From Micavibrio_A sp040381535 (GTDB lineage Bacteria; Pseudomonadota; Alphaproteobacteria; Micavibrionales; Micavibrionaceae): DNA of 64,000 nucleotides. The notes under the pieces were generated by a model. The model searched no databases, had not been told where the DNA came from, and saw nothing but the letters and a program-made list of their open reading frames with translations. Position numbers and translations under genes: made by a program. Of this stretch, positions 1-8,235 are shown one piece after another. The DNA is taken from assembly GCA_040381535.1 (NCBI GenBank), contig JBEIHF010000001.1:124001-188000 (forward strand), read 5' to 3'. Each line of letters opens with the position of its first letter. Position 1 is the stretch's first letter.

Positions 1-1343
1 GCAGAATCCGCCTGTACTCTATCGACGGAAACGTTCTGGCAGATTCCCACCAACTCGCCAGCGGCATCGATGAGGTCGAGATGGAAAATCTTCTGCCCGT
101 AGCCCCGCGCGTGAACTTTAACTCATTGTTTACGGAATCCGCCACGCGCTTTTTGGACCTGATCCCAATGAAAACCAGGCTGGTGTCCTTCCCCGAAAGC
201 CAGCTCGCCAATATCTATACATTTTCGGACACGCAGGCCGCGCTTTCGGGAAACGTACAGGCCTCCGCATGGCGGGATAAGGACGGAAGAATTGTTCTAA
301 CCGTCGCCGCCCCCGTGCAAAAAGTAAAACAAGTAATGGGCGTCGTTCTTTTGTTGCGCGACGGGGCGGAACTCGAAAAATCCATCGCCGAAGTCCGCGT
401 CGATGTTTTCCGCGTTTTTCTGGGCGCGCTCGGGGTTACGGTCATGCTTTCGATCTATTTGTCGGGGTTGATTTCGCGCCCCTTGCAACGTCTCGCTTAT
501 GCTGCGGAAATGGTGCGGACGGGCAAAGGCCGCTATGTCGAAATTCCCGACATGTCGCATCGTAACGATGAAATCGGCGATCTTTCCATTGCGCTCCGTG
601 ACATGACGTATGCGCTCTTTACCCGCATGGATACGATTGAACGTTTTGCTGCGGATGTTGCCCATGAAATCAAAAACCCGCTGACCTCACTGCGCAGCGC
701 TGTCGAGACGGCCGGCAAGGTGACGGATGAAGGCAACCGCAAGAAGCTGATGGACATCATCCAGCACGATGTGACGCGCCTCGACCGGCTGATTTCCGAC
801 ATTTCCAACGCTTCCCGATTGGATGCGGAATTGTCCCGCGAAGAGATGGGGCGCGTGGATGTTCCCGAGCTGATGTTCGCGCTTCGTGATGCCTATAAGA
901 AGCCCCTCAAGCGCGGCAGCAACGATAAGGACGATGCCGATACGCGCATTTGTCTGGAGCTTCCCGAAACATCGGAATTGTTCATCAAAGGCAATAAGGA
1001 TCGCCTGACGCAAGTGTTTGGAAACCTCATCACCAACGCCCTGTCTTTCTCTCCCGAAAACGGTCACGTAACAGTTCGTGTTATGCTGCAGAATGACAAG
1101 ATCATCGTACAGGTGGACGACGAGGGCCCCGGCATTCCCGAAAACAAACTCCACACTGTGTTCGAACGTTTCTATACGGAAAGGCCCCAGCATGAAGGTT
1201 ATGGCCATCATTCGGGCTTGGGCCTCTCCATCTCCAAACAGATTGTGGATGCGCATGGCGGTCAAATCTGGGCAGAAAATTTGCGTAAATCGGACGGCTC
1301 CATCGGCGGCGCGCGCTTCAACGTGGTTTTAAACAAGGCTTAA
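1..1343 (+). CDS. chvG: Sensor histidine kinase ChvG (5'-truncated by the window edge)
   Basis: Membrane sensor kinase of the ChvG/ChvI (BvrS/BvrR, ExoS) two-component system, which controls envelope and acid-stress genes in alphaproteobacteria. The frame is open from base 3, so the true start lies outside the window. The ATG at 81 is internal, because the 26 codons before it match the periplasmic sensing domain. Counting from that ATG, a membrane segment spans about 111-131 and a HAMP linker follows. The H-box is at 191-200 with the phospho-accepting His at 195 (VAHEIKNPL). The ATPase domain ends the protein, with DDEGPGI and SGLGLSI motifs. rapZ follows after 3 bases, so the two are probably cotranscribed. 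In relatives hprK comes next, but it is missing here. Confidence 0.9.
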   Translation, partial: RIRLYSIDGNVLADSHQLASGIDEVEMENLLPVAPRVNFNSLFTESATRFLDLIPMKTRLVSFPESQLANIYTFSDTQAALSGNVQASAWRDKDGRIVLTVAAPVQKVKQVMGVVLLLRDGAELEKSIAEVRVDVFRVFLGALGVTVMLSIYLSGLISRPLQRLAYAAEMVRTGKGRYVEIPDMSHRNDEIGDLSIALRDMTYALFTRMDTIERFAADVAHEIKNPLTSLRSAVETAGKVTDEGNRKKLMDIIQHDVTRLDRLISDISNASRLDAELSREEMGRVDVPELMFALRDAYKKPLKRGSNDKDDADTRICLELPETSELFIKGNKDRLTQVFGNLITNALSFSPENGHVTVRVMLQNDKIIVQVDDEGPGIPENKLHTVFERFYTERPQHEGYGHHSGLGLSISKQIVDAHGGQIWAENLRKSDGSIGGARFNVVLNKA

Positions 1344-1346
1344 AAT

Positions 1347-2195
1347 ATGTCTGCATTACAGCCCCCTCTTCTATTCATCACCGGCCTTTCGGGCGCGGGC
1401 ATGTCTTCCGCGCTCAAAGTGATGGAAGATCTCGGCTATGAAGTCTTCGACAATTTCCCGCTCTCGCTCATCGACAATCTTCTAGAAGAAAGCGGTGAAT
1501 ATAAAAAACCGATCGCTATAGGCATAGACACCCGTACGCGCAACTTCGACCCCGCCGCCATCGTCGAAAAGGTACAGGCTTTGGGCGCCAGATTGATGTT
1601 CATAAGCTGTGACGAAGGGGTTTTACAAAAGCGTTACACCGAGACACGCCGCCGCCATCCTCTGGCGGGTGATCGCCCCGTCAGCGCAGGCATAAAAAAA
1701 GAACTGTCCCTGCTTTTCCCCCTAAAAGAGATTGCAGATCCGATCATCGATACCACCGATCTTTCTATCCATGATTTGCGCCGTATTGTCTCCGGCCACT
1801 TCGAAGAAAACCGCAAAAACCGCCTTACCATCACCATCATGTCGTTCGGTTTCAAACACGGTCTGCCGCGCGAAGCGGATATCGTCATGGACGTACGATT
1901 TCTGAAAAACCCACACTGGGATGTGAAATTACGGCCCTTTTCGGGCAAGGACAAAAACGTGGCCGAATATATCGAATGTGATTCATCGCTCGAGGGTTTT
2001 CTGCGGCATTTTAAGGATATGATCGGGCCGTTGTTCGATCGCTACACGCATGAAGGCAAAAACTATCTCACCGTCGCCTTCGGATGCACAGGCGGCAAAC
2101 ACAGATCAGTCTATGTTTCAGAGAAAATGAGCGAATGGCTGAATGCCAAAAACATACTTACCACCATTGAACACCGCGATATAGATCGTAGCTAA
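1347..2195 (+). CDS. rapZ: RapZ/YvcJ-family nucleotide-binding protein with altered P-loop
   Basis: Homologue of the RNase adapter RapZ (YvcJ), 282 aa, the usual family length. In Escherichia coli RapZ guides RNase E to the small RNA GlmZ and so controls amino-sugar synthesis. The C-terminal family signature GCTGGKHRSV is intact at 246-255. The N-terminal Walker A reads GLSGAGMSS at 13-21: the nucleotide-binding Lys is replaced by Met19, where most homologues have Lys and some Arg. ATP/GTP binding may therefore be weak. It sits directly behind chvG, where alphaproteobacteria usually have hprK before rapZ and EIIA-Man and HPr after it. None of these is present. A hairpin terminator follows. 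Confidence 0.88.
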   Translation: MSALQPPLLFITGLSGAGMSSALKVMEDLGYEVFDNFPLSLIDNLLEESGEYKKPIAIGIDTRTRNFDPAAIVEKVQALGARLMFISCDEGVLQKRYTETRRRHPLAGDRPVSAGIKKELSLLFPLKEIADPIIDTTDLSIHDLRRIVSGHFEENRKNRLTITIMSFGFKHGLPREADIVMDVRFLKNPHWDVKLRPFSGKDKNVAEYIECDSSLEGFLRHFKDMIGPLFDRYTHEGKNYLTVAFGCTGGKHRSVYVSEKMSEWLNAKNILTTIEHRDIDRS

Positions 2196-2200
2196 ACAAA

Positions 2201-2228
2201 AAAGGACGCTTTGATGCGTCCTTTTTTT
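2201..2228. terminator. Bidirectional hairpin terminator after rapZ
   Basis: A 9-bp stem (2201-2209 with 2216-2224) closes a 6-base loop and is followed by a T run on the plus strand. The A run before the stem gives a T run on the minus strand, so it can also end the convergent small-gene transcript. Confidence 0.8.
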
Positions 2229-2251
2229 ACCCTCTACAGAGCTGAATTTTG

Positions 2252-2371
2252 TTAGACGGTGGGCGTCGGCGCGCCAACAGTAGCAGAAATATCACGTCCC
2301 CGATCTAAACGTACAAATTTATGGTCAGATGAGTGTTCGGCGGCAGCCTGGCAGATATCATCAAGTAACAT
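2252..2371 (-). CDS. Possible 39-aa protein overlapping the upstream gene's end
   Basis: A 39-codon frame starts with an ATG that overlaps the last 11 bases of the 128-aa gene upstream, the layout of translational coupling. It runs to a TAA just before the bidirectional terminator. The peptide begins MLLDDICQAA and ends SATVGAPTPTV. No family is recognised. The tight overlap and position before a terminator favour a real gene. Against it, the length allows chance. Confidence 0.4.
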   Translation of the reverse strand: MLLDDICQAAAEHSSDHKFVRLDRGRDISATVGAPTPTV

Positions 2372-2747
2372 TTTCGTCCTTTTCTATGCGGAACATAGCA
2401 TTCTCTATGGAAACGCCTTCTTTTCCAAGATTATAGAATACCACACGAGCTTTGCCGTCGTCATCTTTGTGGCTAACTATCTGGTAAAGGGTGCGAATTC
2501 CTGTTTCGTGGCCAAGCTCCATAAGGTTTTTCCGCCCGTTCATCAAGGAAACGAGGTTGATAACCTTCTTTTCCGACAAAACCAGATCCTCATTCGTATC
2601 CAAAACGGTGTAATCACCCACAGGCACGGGTTCGCGCGCCATGTCCTTGCTGTATTTCAAAATCATAAAGCCGCGCGGATGCACGGGGCTTCTTGAATAG
2701 GTGTATTGCGGGGTTGTGGCTTCCGCATTAAAATCAGGCGTTTTCAT
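2361..2747 (-). CDS. Hypothetical protein, 128 aa
   Basis: Unrecognised soluble protein of 128 aa without signal peptide or membrane segment. The minus strand is preferred over the overlapping plus-strand frame because its composition is ordinary (mixed charged and hydrophobic blocks such as NLVSLMNGRKNLMELG) and it ends next to a bidirectional terminator. It occupies the place where alphaproteobacteria usually carry the EIIA-Man and HPr genes, but shows no HPr or EIIA motif. A 39-codon frame overlaps its 3' end. Confidence 0.65.
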   Translation of the reverse strand: MKTPDFNAEATTPQYTYSRSPVHPRGFMILKYSKDMAREPVPVGDYTVLDTNEDLVLSEKKVINLVSLMNGRKNLMELGHETGIRTLYQIVSHKDDDGKARVVFYNLGKEGVSIENAMFRIEKDENVT

Positions 2748-2838
2748 ACGCCCATCCTAGACGCGAACAATTAAAAAACCTTAAATTTTAGTCCCTGAAT
2801 ACATTAAAAATCCTGCAGATTTCGGCCCTATTTGCGTC

Positions 2839-2866
2839 TTGCAAATGCGCTGTGGTTGTTTATACC
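2839..2866 (+). promoter_or_regulatory. Possible promoter of ahcY
   Basis: TTGCAA (2839-2844), a 16-base spacer and TATACC (2861-2866) resemble a sigma-70 promoter about 45 bases before the ahcY start. Match by eye only. Confidence 0.3.
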
Positions 2867-2912
2867 TGATTTCGAAATTTCAACCCGCTACCCCTTAGCT
2901 AGGAGCACTCAT

Positions 2913-4226
2913 ATGTCCGCCAAACCCCAAACCGTTCAGAATGATTACAAAGTAGAAGACATTTCACTCGCCGAATGGGGCCGCAAGGAAATCGTCATAG
3001 CCGAAACGGAAATGCCGGGCCTGATGGCTCTGCGCAAAGAGTACGGCAAATCCCAGCCGCTCAAAGGCGCGCGCATCGCGGGCTGCTTGCACATGACCAT
3101 TCAAACCGCCGTTCTGATTGAAACGCTTGAAGCTCTCGGCGCGACCGTCCGCTGGTCGTCTTGCAACATCTTCTCGACCCAAGACCATGCCGCAGCAGCG
3201 ATCGCCGCCAAAGGCACCTGCGCCGTTTTCGCCTGGAAAGGCCAGACGAACGAAGAAGCCGAATGGTGCATCCACCAAACGATCAAAGGCCCCGATGGCT
3301 GGACCGCGAACATGATTCTCGATGATGGCGGCGATTTGACCTCCATCATGCACAAAGACTATCCCGACCTGATGAAGGACGTAAAAGGCATCTCCGAAGA
3401 AACCACTACGGGCGTTCACCGCCTGTACGAAATGGCAAAAGCCGGCAAATTGCTGGTCCCCGCGATCAACGTCAATGATTCCGTCACCAAATCCAAATTC
3501 GACAACAAATACGGTTGCCGCGAATCTCTCGTGGATGGTATCCGCCGCGCTACGGACGTCATGATGGCCGGTAAGGTCGCGGTTGTTGCGGGCTTTGGCG
3601 ATGTGGGCAAAGGCTCCGCCGAATCGCTGGCTTCCCAGGGTGTGCGCGTACTGGTCACCGAAATCGACCCGATTTGTGCACTTCAGGCCTGCATGGAAGG
3701 GTACGAAGTCACGACGATGGAAGACGCCGTCAAACGCGCCGACATCTTCGTCACCACCACGGGCAATATCGACATCATCACGATGGACCATATGCGCGGC
3801 ATGAAAGACCGCGCCATCGTCTGCAACATCGGCCACTTCGACAACGAAATTCAGGTCGAACCTTTACGCAACCTCAAATGGCACAATGTGAAGCCGCAGG
3901 TCGATGAAATCGAATTCCCCGACGGCAAACGCATCATCCTTCTGGCTGAAGGCCGCCTCGTAAACTTGGGCTGCGCCACGGGCCACCCCTCGTTCGTTAT
4001 GTCGGCGTCTTTCACCAACCAGACGCTGGCCCAGATCGAGCTTTGGAACAACGCTTCGAAGTACGAAAAACAGGTCTACGTTCTGCCCAAGCATCTTGAT
4101 GAGAAAGTGGCCATGTTGCACCTCGAAAAGCTCGGCGCTAAGCTTACCACCTTGAACAAATCCCAAGCGGATTATCTAGGCGTGGCGCAGCAAGGACCGT
4201 TCAAATCGGATCTCTACCGCTACTAA
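2913..4226 (+). CDS. ahcY: Adenosylhomocysteinase (S-adenosylhomocysteine hydrolase)
   Basis: Cytosolic NAD-dependent enzyme that splits S-adenosylhomocysteine into adenosine and homocysteine, clearing the by-product of methylation. 437 aa. The start at 2913 is chosen over an in-frame codon 81 bases upstream because AGGAG lies 7 bases before it and the protein then begins with the usual short N-terminus. The NAD-binding loop GFGDVGKG and the conserved C-terminal DLYRY-type end are present. It heads a plus-strand run: the QueD-like gene begins 6 bases after its stop, then purU and divL. Its position between the chvG region and divL is conserved in alphaproteobacteria. Confidence 0.95.
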   Translation: MSAKPQTVQNDYKVEDISLAEWGRKEIVIAETEMPGLMALRKEYGKSQPLKGARIAGCLHMTIQTAVLIETLEALGATVRWSSCNIFSTQDHAAAAIAAKGTCAVFAWKGQTNEEAEWCIHQTIKGPDGWTANMILDDGGDLTSIMHKDYPDLMKDVKGISEETTTGVHRLYEMAKAGKLLVPAINVNDSVTKSKFDNKYGCRESLVDGIRRATDVMMAGKVAVVAGFGDVGKGSAESLASQGVRVLVTEIDPICALQACMEGYEVTTMEDAVKRADIFVTTTGNIDIITMDHMRGMKDRAIVCNIGHFDNEIQVEPLRNLKWHNVKPQVDEIEFPDGKRIILLAEGRLVNLGCATGHPSFVMSASFTNQTLAQIELWNNASKYEKQVYVLPKHLDEKVAMLHLEKLGAKLTTLNKSQADYLGVAQQGPFKSDLYRY

Positions 4227-4232
4227 GAGCTT

Positions 4233-4597
4233 ATGAAGATCTGGAAGGAATTTTTATCGAGGCGGCGCACTATTTGCTTAGTGCGCCGTCAGGACATCCA
4301 AACTCCCGCATTCACGGCCATTCTTTTCGCGTGCGCGTGACTTTGGAAGGACAGCCAGACCCCAAAACCTGTTTAATTATGCATCTTGACGATCTGCGTG
4401 CAATATTGGAGGGGGTGAAAGAAAAGCTGGACCACCGCTTGCTCAACGAGGTCGAGGGTCTGGAAACCGGCACCATTGCGAACATGGCCAAATTCATCTG
4501 GAATAACGCCAAACCGCTCCTGCCGCTGCTGTCCGAAGTTGCCGTTACGCGCGAAACCTGCATGGAAGGTTGCATCTATAATGGCCCTTCCCAATAA
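4233..4597 (+). CDS. QueD/PTPS-like (6-carboxytetrahydropterin synthase family) protein with an apparent -1 frameshift
   Basis: Member of the 6-pyruvoyl-tetrahydropterin synthase/QueD fold. An ATG at 4233 begins MKIWKEF, but after five Ts at 4251-4255 the homology continues in another frame as FIEAAHYLLSAPSGHP and then RIHGHSF. One more T would join them into a normal protein of about 121 aa. In the second frame alone only weak starts exist, such as TTG at 4274, which would remove the first zinc-ligand His (EAAH). The remaining zinc ligands are in HGHS. The Cys normally a few residues before HGH in QueD is absent, so it may not be a standard QueD. Either a pseudogene or a homopolymer sequencing error. 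Confidence 0.7.
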
Positions 4598-4623
4598 ACG
4601 GCCCCGATGTTCTAATAGCATCC

Positions 4624-5460
4624 ATGAATGTGCTTCGCCTCCATTGTGTGGACCAACCCGGCATCGTTGCCGCCGTCGCCACCACCCTGTCCAACAACCA
4701 GTGCAATATCGAAGAATCGTCCCAGTTCTTTGATCCCTTTTCAGGGCGTTTTTTCATGCGGGTAGTCTTCCGTGCACTTGAGGACGATTGCCTTGACGGT
4801 TTCAAAACCCGCTTCCCCGAAGTGGCCGCCCGCTTCAAAATGGATTGGGAAATCTGTGATCTTACGGCCCCCGTCAAAACCCTGATCATGGTCACCACGG
4901 CCGACCATTGCCTGCACGATCTACTCTACCGCTGGCGCACCAAAGCGCTCCCGATCGACATTACGGGAATAGTTTCCAACCATGATTTGCTGCGCCCTTT
5001 GGCTGATAGCAATAAAATTCCATTCCATCATTTCCCTGTCGGAAACGACAAAACTGCACAAGAAAAACAGGTTGAAGCCGTCATCCAAAAGACGGGGTCC
5101 GAGCTCATTTTGATGGCCCGCTACATGCAGATTTTAAGTGCAGCATTTTGTGCGCAGCATAGCGGCCATATCATCAACATCCACCATTCGTTTTTGCCCG
5201 GATTCAAAGGCGCAAAGCCCTATCATCAGGCCTATGAACGGGGAGTCAAAATCATCGGCGCTACCGCCCATTTCGCCACCGAAGATCTGGACGAAGGCCC
5301 GATCATCGCGCAAGGCGTCGAGGATGTTGATCATGAACAGGTTCCGGCCAAACTGCAGCATATTGGACAAGATATCGAAAGTCGTGTTCTGGCCAAAGCC
5401 GTGGCCCTTTACACCGAACGCCGCATCTTTATGCACGGCAAACGCACCGTTATTCTGTAA
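4624..5460 (+). CDS. purU: Formyltetrahydrofolate deformylase
   Basis: Hydrolyses 10-formyltetrahydrofolate to tetrahydrofolate and formate, balancing one-carbon pools and feeding formate to purine synthesis. 278 aa, the usual PurU length. An ACT domain covers about 1-80 (LHCVDQPGIVAAVATTL) and a formyltransferase domain follows. The catalytic region NIHHSFLPGFKGAKPYHQA and the later GATAHF and DEGPIIAQ motifs are intact. It starts 26 bases after the QueD-like gene, downstream of ahcY, so the three may form a one-carbon/methyl-cycle operon. Confidence 0.93.
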   Translation: MNVLRLHCVDQPGIVAAVATTLSNNQCNIEESSQFFDPFSGRFFMRVVFRALEDDCLDGFKTRFPEVAARFKMDWEICDLTAPVKTLIMVTTADHCLHDLLYRWRTKALPIDITGIVSNHDLLRPLADSNKIPFHHFPVGNDKTAQEKQVEAVIQKTGSELILMARYMQILSAAFCAQHSGHIINIHHSFLPGFKGAKPYHQAYERGVKIIGATAHFATEDLDEGPIIAQGVEDVDHEQVPAKLQHIGQDIESRVLAKAVALYTERRIFMHGKRTVIL

Positions 5461-5510
5461 TTCCGAAATCGCTTCCTTTCGTACCCGGTAAGCCGTAAAA
5501 TTAACCCACC

Positions 5511-7808
5511 ATGAAACCTGCCCCGCAGAAGACTTCCCTGTTCTCCAGCCTGCTCGCCCCCCTGACAGGCGCAGATCAATTGGCCGTGGAGAAGGCAAGG
5601 CTTGAGGCTTTTTTAAACGCCTTCCCAGGCGAATATTGCGGCTTCCACAAGGACGGCAGCGTTGCCTATTCGGACGGGTTTTGTGCACTGCTAGGATTAC
5701 CCCTTATCAAGACAGTAGAGGATATTCAGTCTGTTTTAGAAACCGGAGATTCTGCAGCATTGGAAGGGCAGTATTTGGCCCTCGAAAATACCGGCAAATC
5801 ATTCAATATCCGCACCCATCTTGTGGGGGGCAAAAAGACGCTCCGCCTCATGGGCACCGCGGGTTATGCGCTGGATGGCAAAGACCGTTTTAACATCATC
5901 TGGGCCGAAGATATCTCCGAAGAAGACGATGCGCTATTTGCCCTGAAACGCAGCAAAGAATCCGCCTCCCAGCACGGCGATATGATGGGGGGTGCGCTCG
6001 ATTCCCTGTCCTTTCCTGTCTGGATGCGGGACGGCACAACGAACCTGATCTGGGTCAACAAATCCTATGCAGCATTATTTGCAAATGACGATGCCAAATC
6101 CATCCGTGAAACGCAGATCGAAATCACCCTATCGGGCAAGAACCAGAACCGCAGTTTGAAGGAAATGGCGCGTGACGCGCTCTCCGAAGGCAAAGTCCAG
6201 AGCTCGACCAACCATGTTATTGTTGCGGGCAAACGCCGCCTGATGGAATTTCAGGAAATCCCTGTACCCGGCACCACCCGCACCTTGGGTTTCGCCCGCG
6301 ACGCCACCCGCGAAGAAGATCTGGCGAACGAGCTGACCCGTCACCGCAGTGCCAATAAAACCCTTTTAGAACAATTGCGTAGCGCGATAGCCATTTTCTC
6401 GGCCGACCAAGGGTTGGAGTTCTTCAACACCGCTTTTGCTGCACAATGGGGATTGGAAGAGCAATGGCTCAACTCCAAACCCAAGCTCGGTGATATTTTG
6501 GAAAAATTGCGCGAATCCCGTCGGCTTCCCGAACAGGCGGATTTCAGGAAATACAAACAGGGCTGGCTAGATATGTTCACCCGCCTAATCGAACCGCACG
6601 AGGATATGCTGTATCTCCCCGACGGCAGCGCCGTGCGTCTTTTGGCGGTTCCACACCCTATGGGCGGGTTGATGATGACGTTCGAGGACGTGACGTCGCG
6701 CCTTGAACTGGAATCTTCCTACAACACCCTTATCGCAGTGCAAAAGGAAACCCTCGACAACCTCGCCGAAAGCGTTGTCGTGTACGGCAGCGACGGGCGC
6801 CTAAAACTCTGGAATCCGGCCTTCGCGGACCTTTGGAAGCTGAACCCCGAGGATCTCGAAGGCGGCCCCCACATCAACAAAATTATCGACCGCAAGGAAG
6901 GCTTTTTCACCGCGCAGGAATGGCCCGCTATCCGCCGCGAATTCCTCTCCCATGGTCTCGATCGCTTGGAGCGGGAAGGCCAGCTGGCCCGTGCCGATGA
7001 CATCCATATTTTCTTCGCTACCCAGCCTTTGCCCGACGGCGGGGTTATGGTTTCGTACTACGACATCACGGCCTCCACCCGCGTGGAGAACGCACTGCGC
7101 GATAAGGCGGCAGCTTTGGAGGCTGCCGAGCAGCTCAAAACCGACTTCTTGGCCAATGTTTCTTACCAGCTCAGGACGCCGCTGAACGCGATCATGGGGT
7201 TTTCCGAGATATTGGACCACCAATATTTCGGGCCACTCAACGAACGCCAGAAAGAGTATACGGGCGGCATTCGCGAATCCGGCGAGCGGCTGGTGAGCCT
7301 GATCGACGATATTCTCGATCTCGCCACGATCGAGGCAGGCTATCTTGAACTCAAGAAAACGCCTGTTAAGATCAAGGCCCTCCTCGAAAGCCTCGGAGAC
7401 CTCATAACCGAATGGGCGCGCAAGAACAAATTGGAAGTAAAAATATCATGTCCCCAGAATATAGGAACAGTGGAAGCCGATGAGAGACGTTTGAAACAGG
7501 CTTTGTTGAATTTGATCCGCAACGCGATCAATTTTACACCTGAAGGGGGCACCATAAGTATTTCTGCGCATAAAATCGGGGACGGAGTGAATATCTCCAT
7601 TCAAGACACCGGTGTGGGCATTTCTCCCGAAGACATGGAACGCGTGTTCCAACCGTTCGAGCGGACCAATGCCGCGGCCCTTGTCCATGGTCATGCGGGC
7701 GCCGGATTGGGCCTCGCGCTCGTAAAAAATATCATCGAACTTCACGGCGGCGCGATCGCGCTCGATTCCGAGCAAGGCAGAGGTACGACGGTTACCGTAC
7801 GCCTCTAA
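5511..7808 (+). CDS. divL: DivL-type PAS pseudo-kinase (Tyr in the H-box)
   Basis: Alphaproteobacterial cell-cycle regulator related to histidine kinases. In Caulobacter, DivL binds DivK~P and modulates CckA, and so CtrA. 765 aa with about four PAS-like segments (near 35-140, 165-265, 285-390 and 410-520), a dimerisation helix, and an ATPase domain with NLIRNAINFTPEGG, DTGVGI and GAGLGLAL. The H-box reads VSYQLRTPLN: Tyr552 (TAC at 7164-7166) replaces the usual His, the DivL hallmark (Tyr550 in Caulobacter). No membrane helix is obvious at the N-terminus. It lies between ahcY/purU and tsaE, as in other alphaproteobacteria. Confidence 0.92.
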   Translation: MKPAPQKTSLFSSLLAPLTGADQLAVEKARLEAFLNAFPGEYCGFHKDGSVAYSDGFCALLGLPLIKTVEDIQSVLETGDSAALEGQYLALENTGKSFNIRTHLVGGKKTLRLMGTAGYALDGKDRFNIIWAEDISEEDDALFALKRSKESASQHGDMMGGALDSLSFPVWMRDGTTNLIWVNKSYAALFANDDAKSIRETQIEITLSGKNQNRSLKEMARDALSEGKVQSSTNHVIVAGKRRLMEFQEIPVPGTTRTLGFARDATREEDLANELTRHRSANKTLLEQLRSAIAIFSADQGLEFFNTAFAAQWGLEEQWLNSKPKLGDILEKLRESRRLPEQADFRKYKQGWLDMFTRLIEPHEDMLYLPDGSAVRLLAVPHPMGGLMMTFEDVTSRLELESSYNTLIAVQKETLDNLAESVVVYGSDGRLKLWNPAFADLWKLNPEDLEGGPHINKIIDRKEGFFTAQEWPAIRREFLSHGLDRLEREGQLARADDIHIFFATQPLPDGGVMVSYYDITASTRVENALRDKAAALEAAEQLKTDFLANVSYQLRTPLNAIMGFSEILDHQYFGPLNERQKEYTGGIRESGERLVSLIDDILDLATIEAGYLELKKTPVKIKALLESLGDLITEWARKNKLEVKISCPQNIGTVEADERRLKQALLNLIRNAINFTPEGGTISISAHKIGDGVNISIQDTGVGISPEDMERVFQPFERTNAAALVHGHAGAGLGLALVKNIIELHGGAIALDSEQGRGTTVTVRL

Positions 7809-7818
7809 TTTTCTCTAT

Positions 7819-8217
7819 TTATGAACAGGTTGCGGACAATTTGGTCGTGCCATTGTCCTGAGGCGTGGCGTCGAGAAAAATTTCCTTCTCGAGGGTCGTT
7901 TTGCATTCGAAAAGCGGTATCAGCGTTCGGATCACCAGCATAACCCGGCGGCCTTCGAAGAACGGACCGGCGGCACAAATCTTTTGTTTTGCTCCTGCAT
8001 CGAGGCGAAAATTGCTCCGGTGTTTAACGACATCGCCCGTATCAATCGTCTGGGACGCCGTCGTGATCGTCCCGATGATCATCTGGGCCGAACGGTTGGT
8101 AAGATCGGTACAGATCGGAGTGCCGATAATTTCTCCCTCTTTGCCTTCACCGGCAACGGGTTGGGCCAAAGCCGGAAATGACAAAAATACGAGAATAATG
8201 AAGAGCGCACGGTTCAT
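7819..8217 (-). CDS. Small exported protein of unknown function
   Basis: 132 aa with a clear Sec signal peptide (MNRALFIILVFLSFPALAQ, cleavage likely after ALA). The mature part has four Cys (PICTDL, KICAAG, FECKTT and a near-terminal ATCS), which could form two disulfides in the periplasm. No family recognised. It starts 18 bases after the reductase gene on the same strand, so it is probably cotranscribed. It converges with divL with 10 bases between stops and no visible terminator. Confidence 0.75.
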   Translation of the reverse strand: MNRALFIILVFLSFPALAQPVAGEGKEGEIIGTPICTDLTNRSAQMIIGTITTASQTIDTGDVVKHRSNFRLDAGAKQKICAAGPFFEGRRVMLVIRTLIPLFECKTTLEKEIFLDATPQDNGTTKLSATCS

Positions 8218-8235
8218 ACTATAAGTATATCGCAG

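Noticed and set aside
2259..2696. 145-codon frame on the plus strand opposite the 128-aa gene
   Set aside because: Its composition looks like a shadow, it starts in the terminator-proximal gap without a ribosome site, and the minus-strand frame is better supported.
2832..2912. N-terminal extension of ahcY
   Set aside because: No ribosome site; AGGAG precedes the ATG at 2913 and the extension lies over the promoter region.
2748..2912. A SAH or SAM riboswitch upstream of ahcY
   Set aside because: I looked for a structured leader and recognised none of the known consensus elements.
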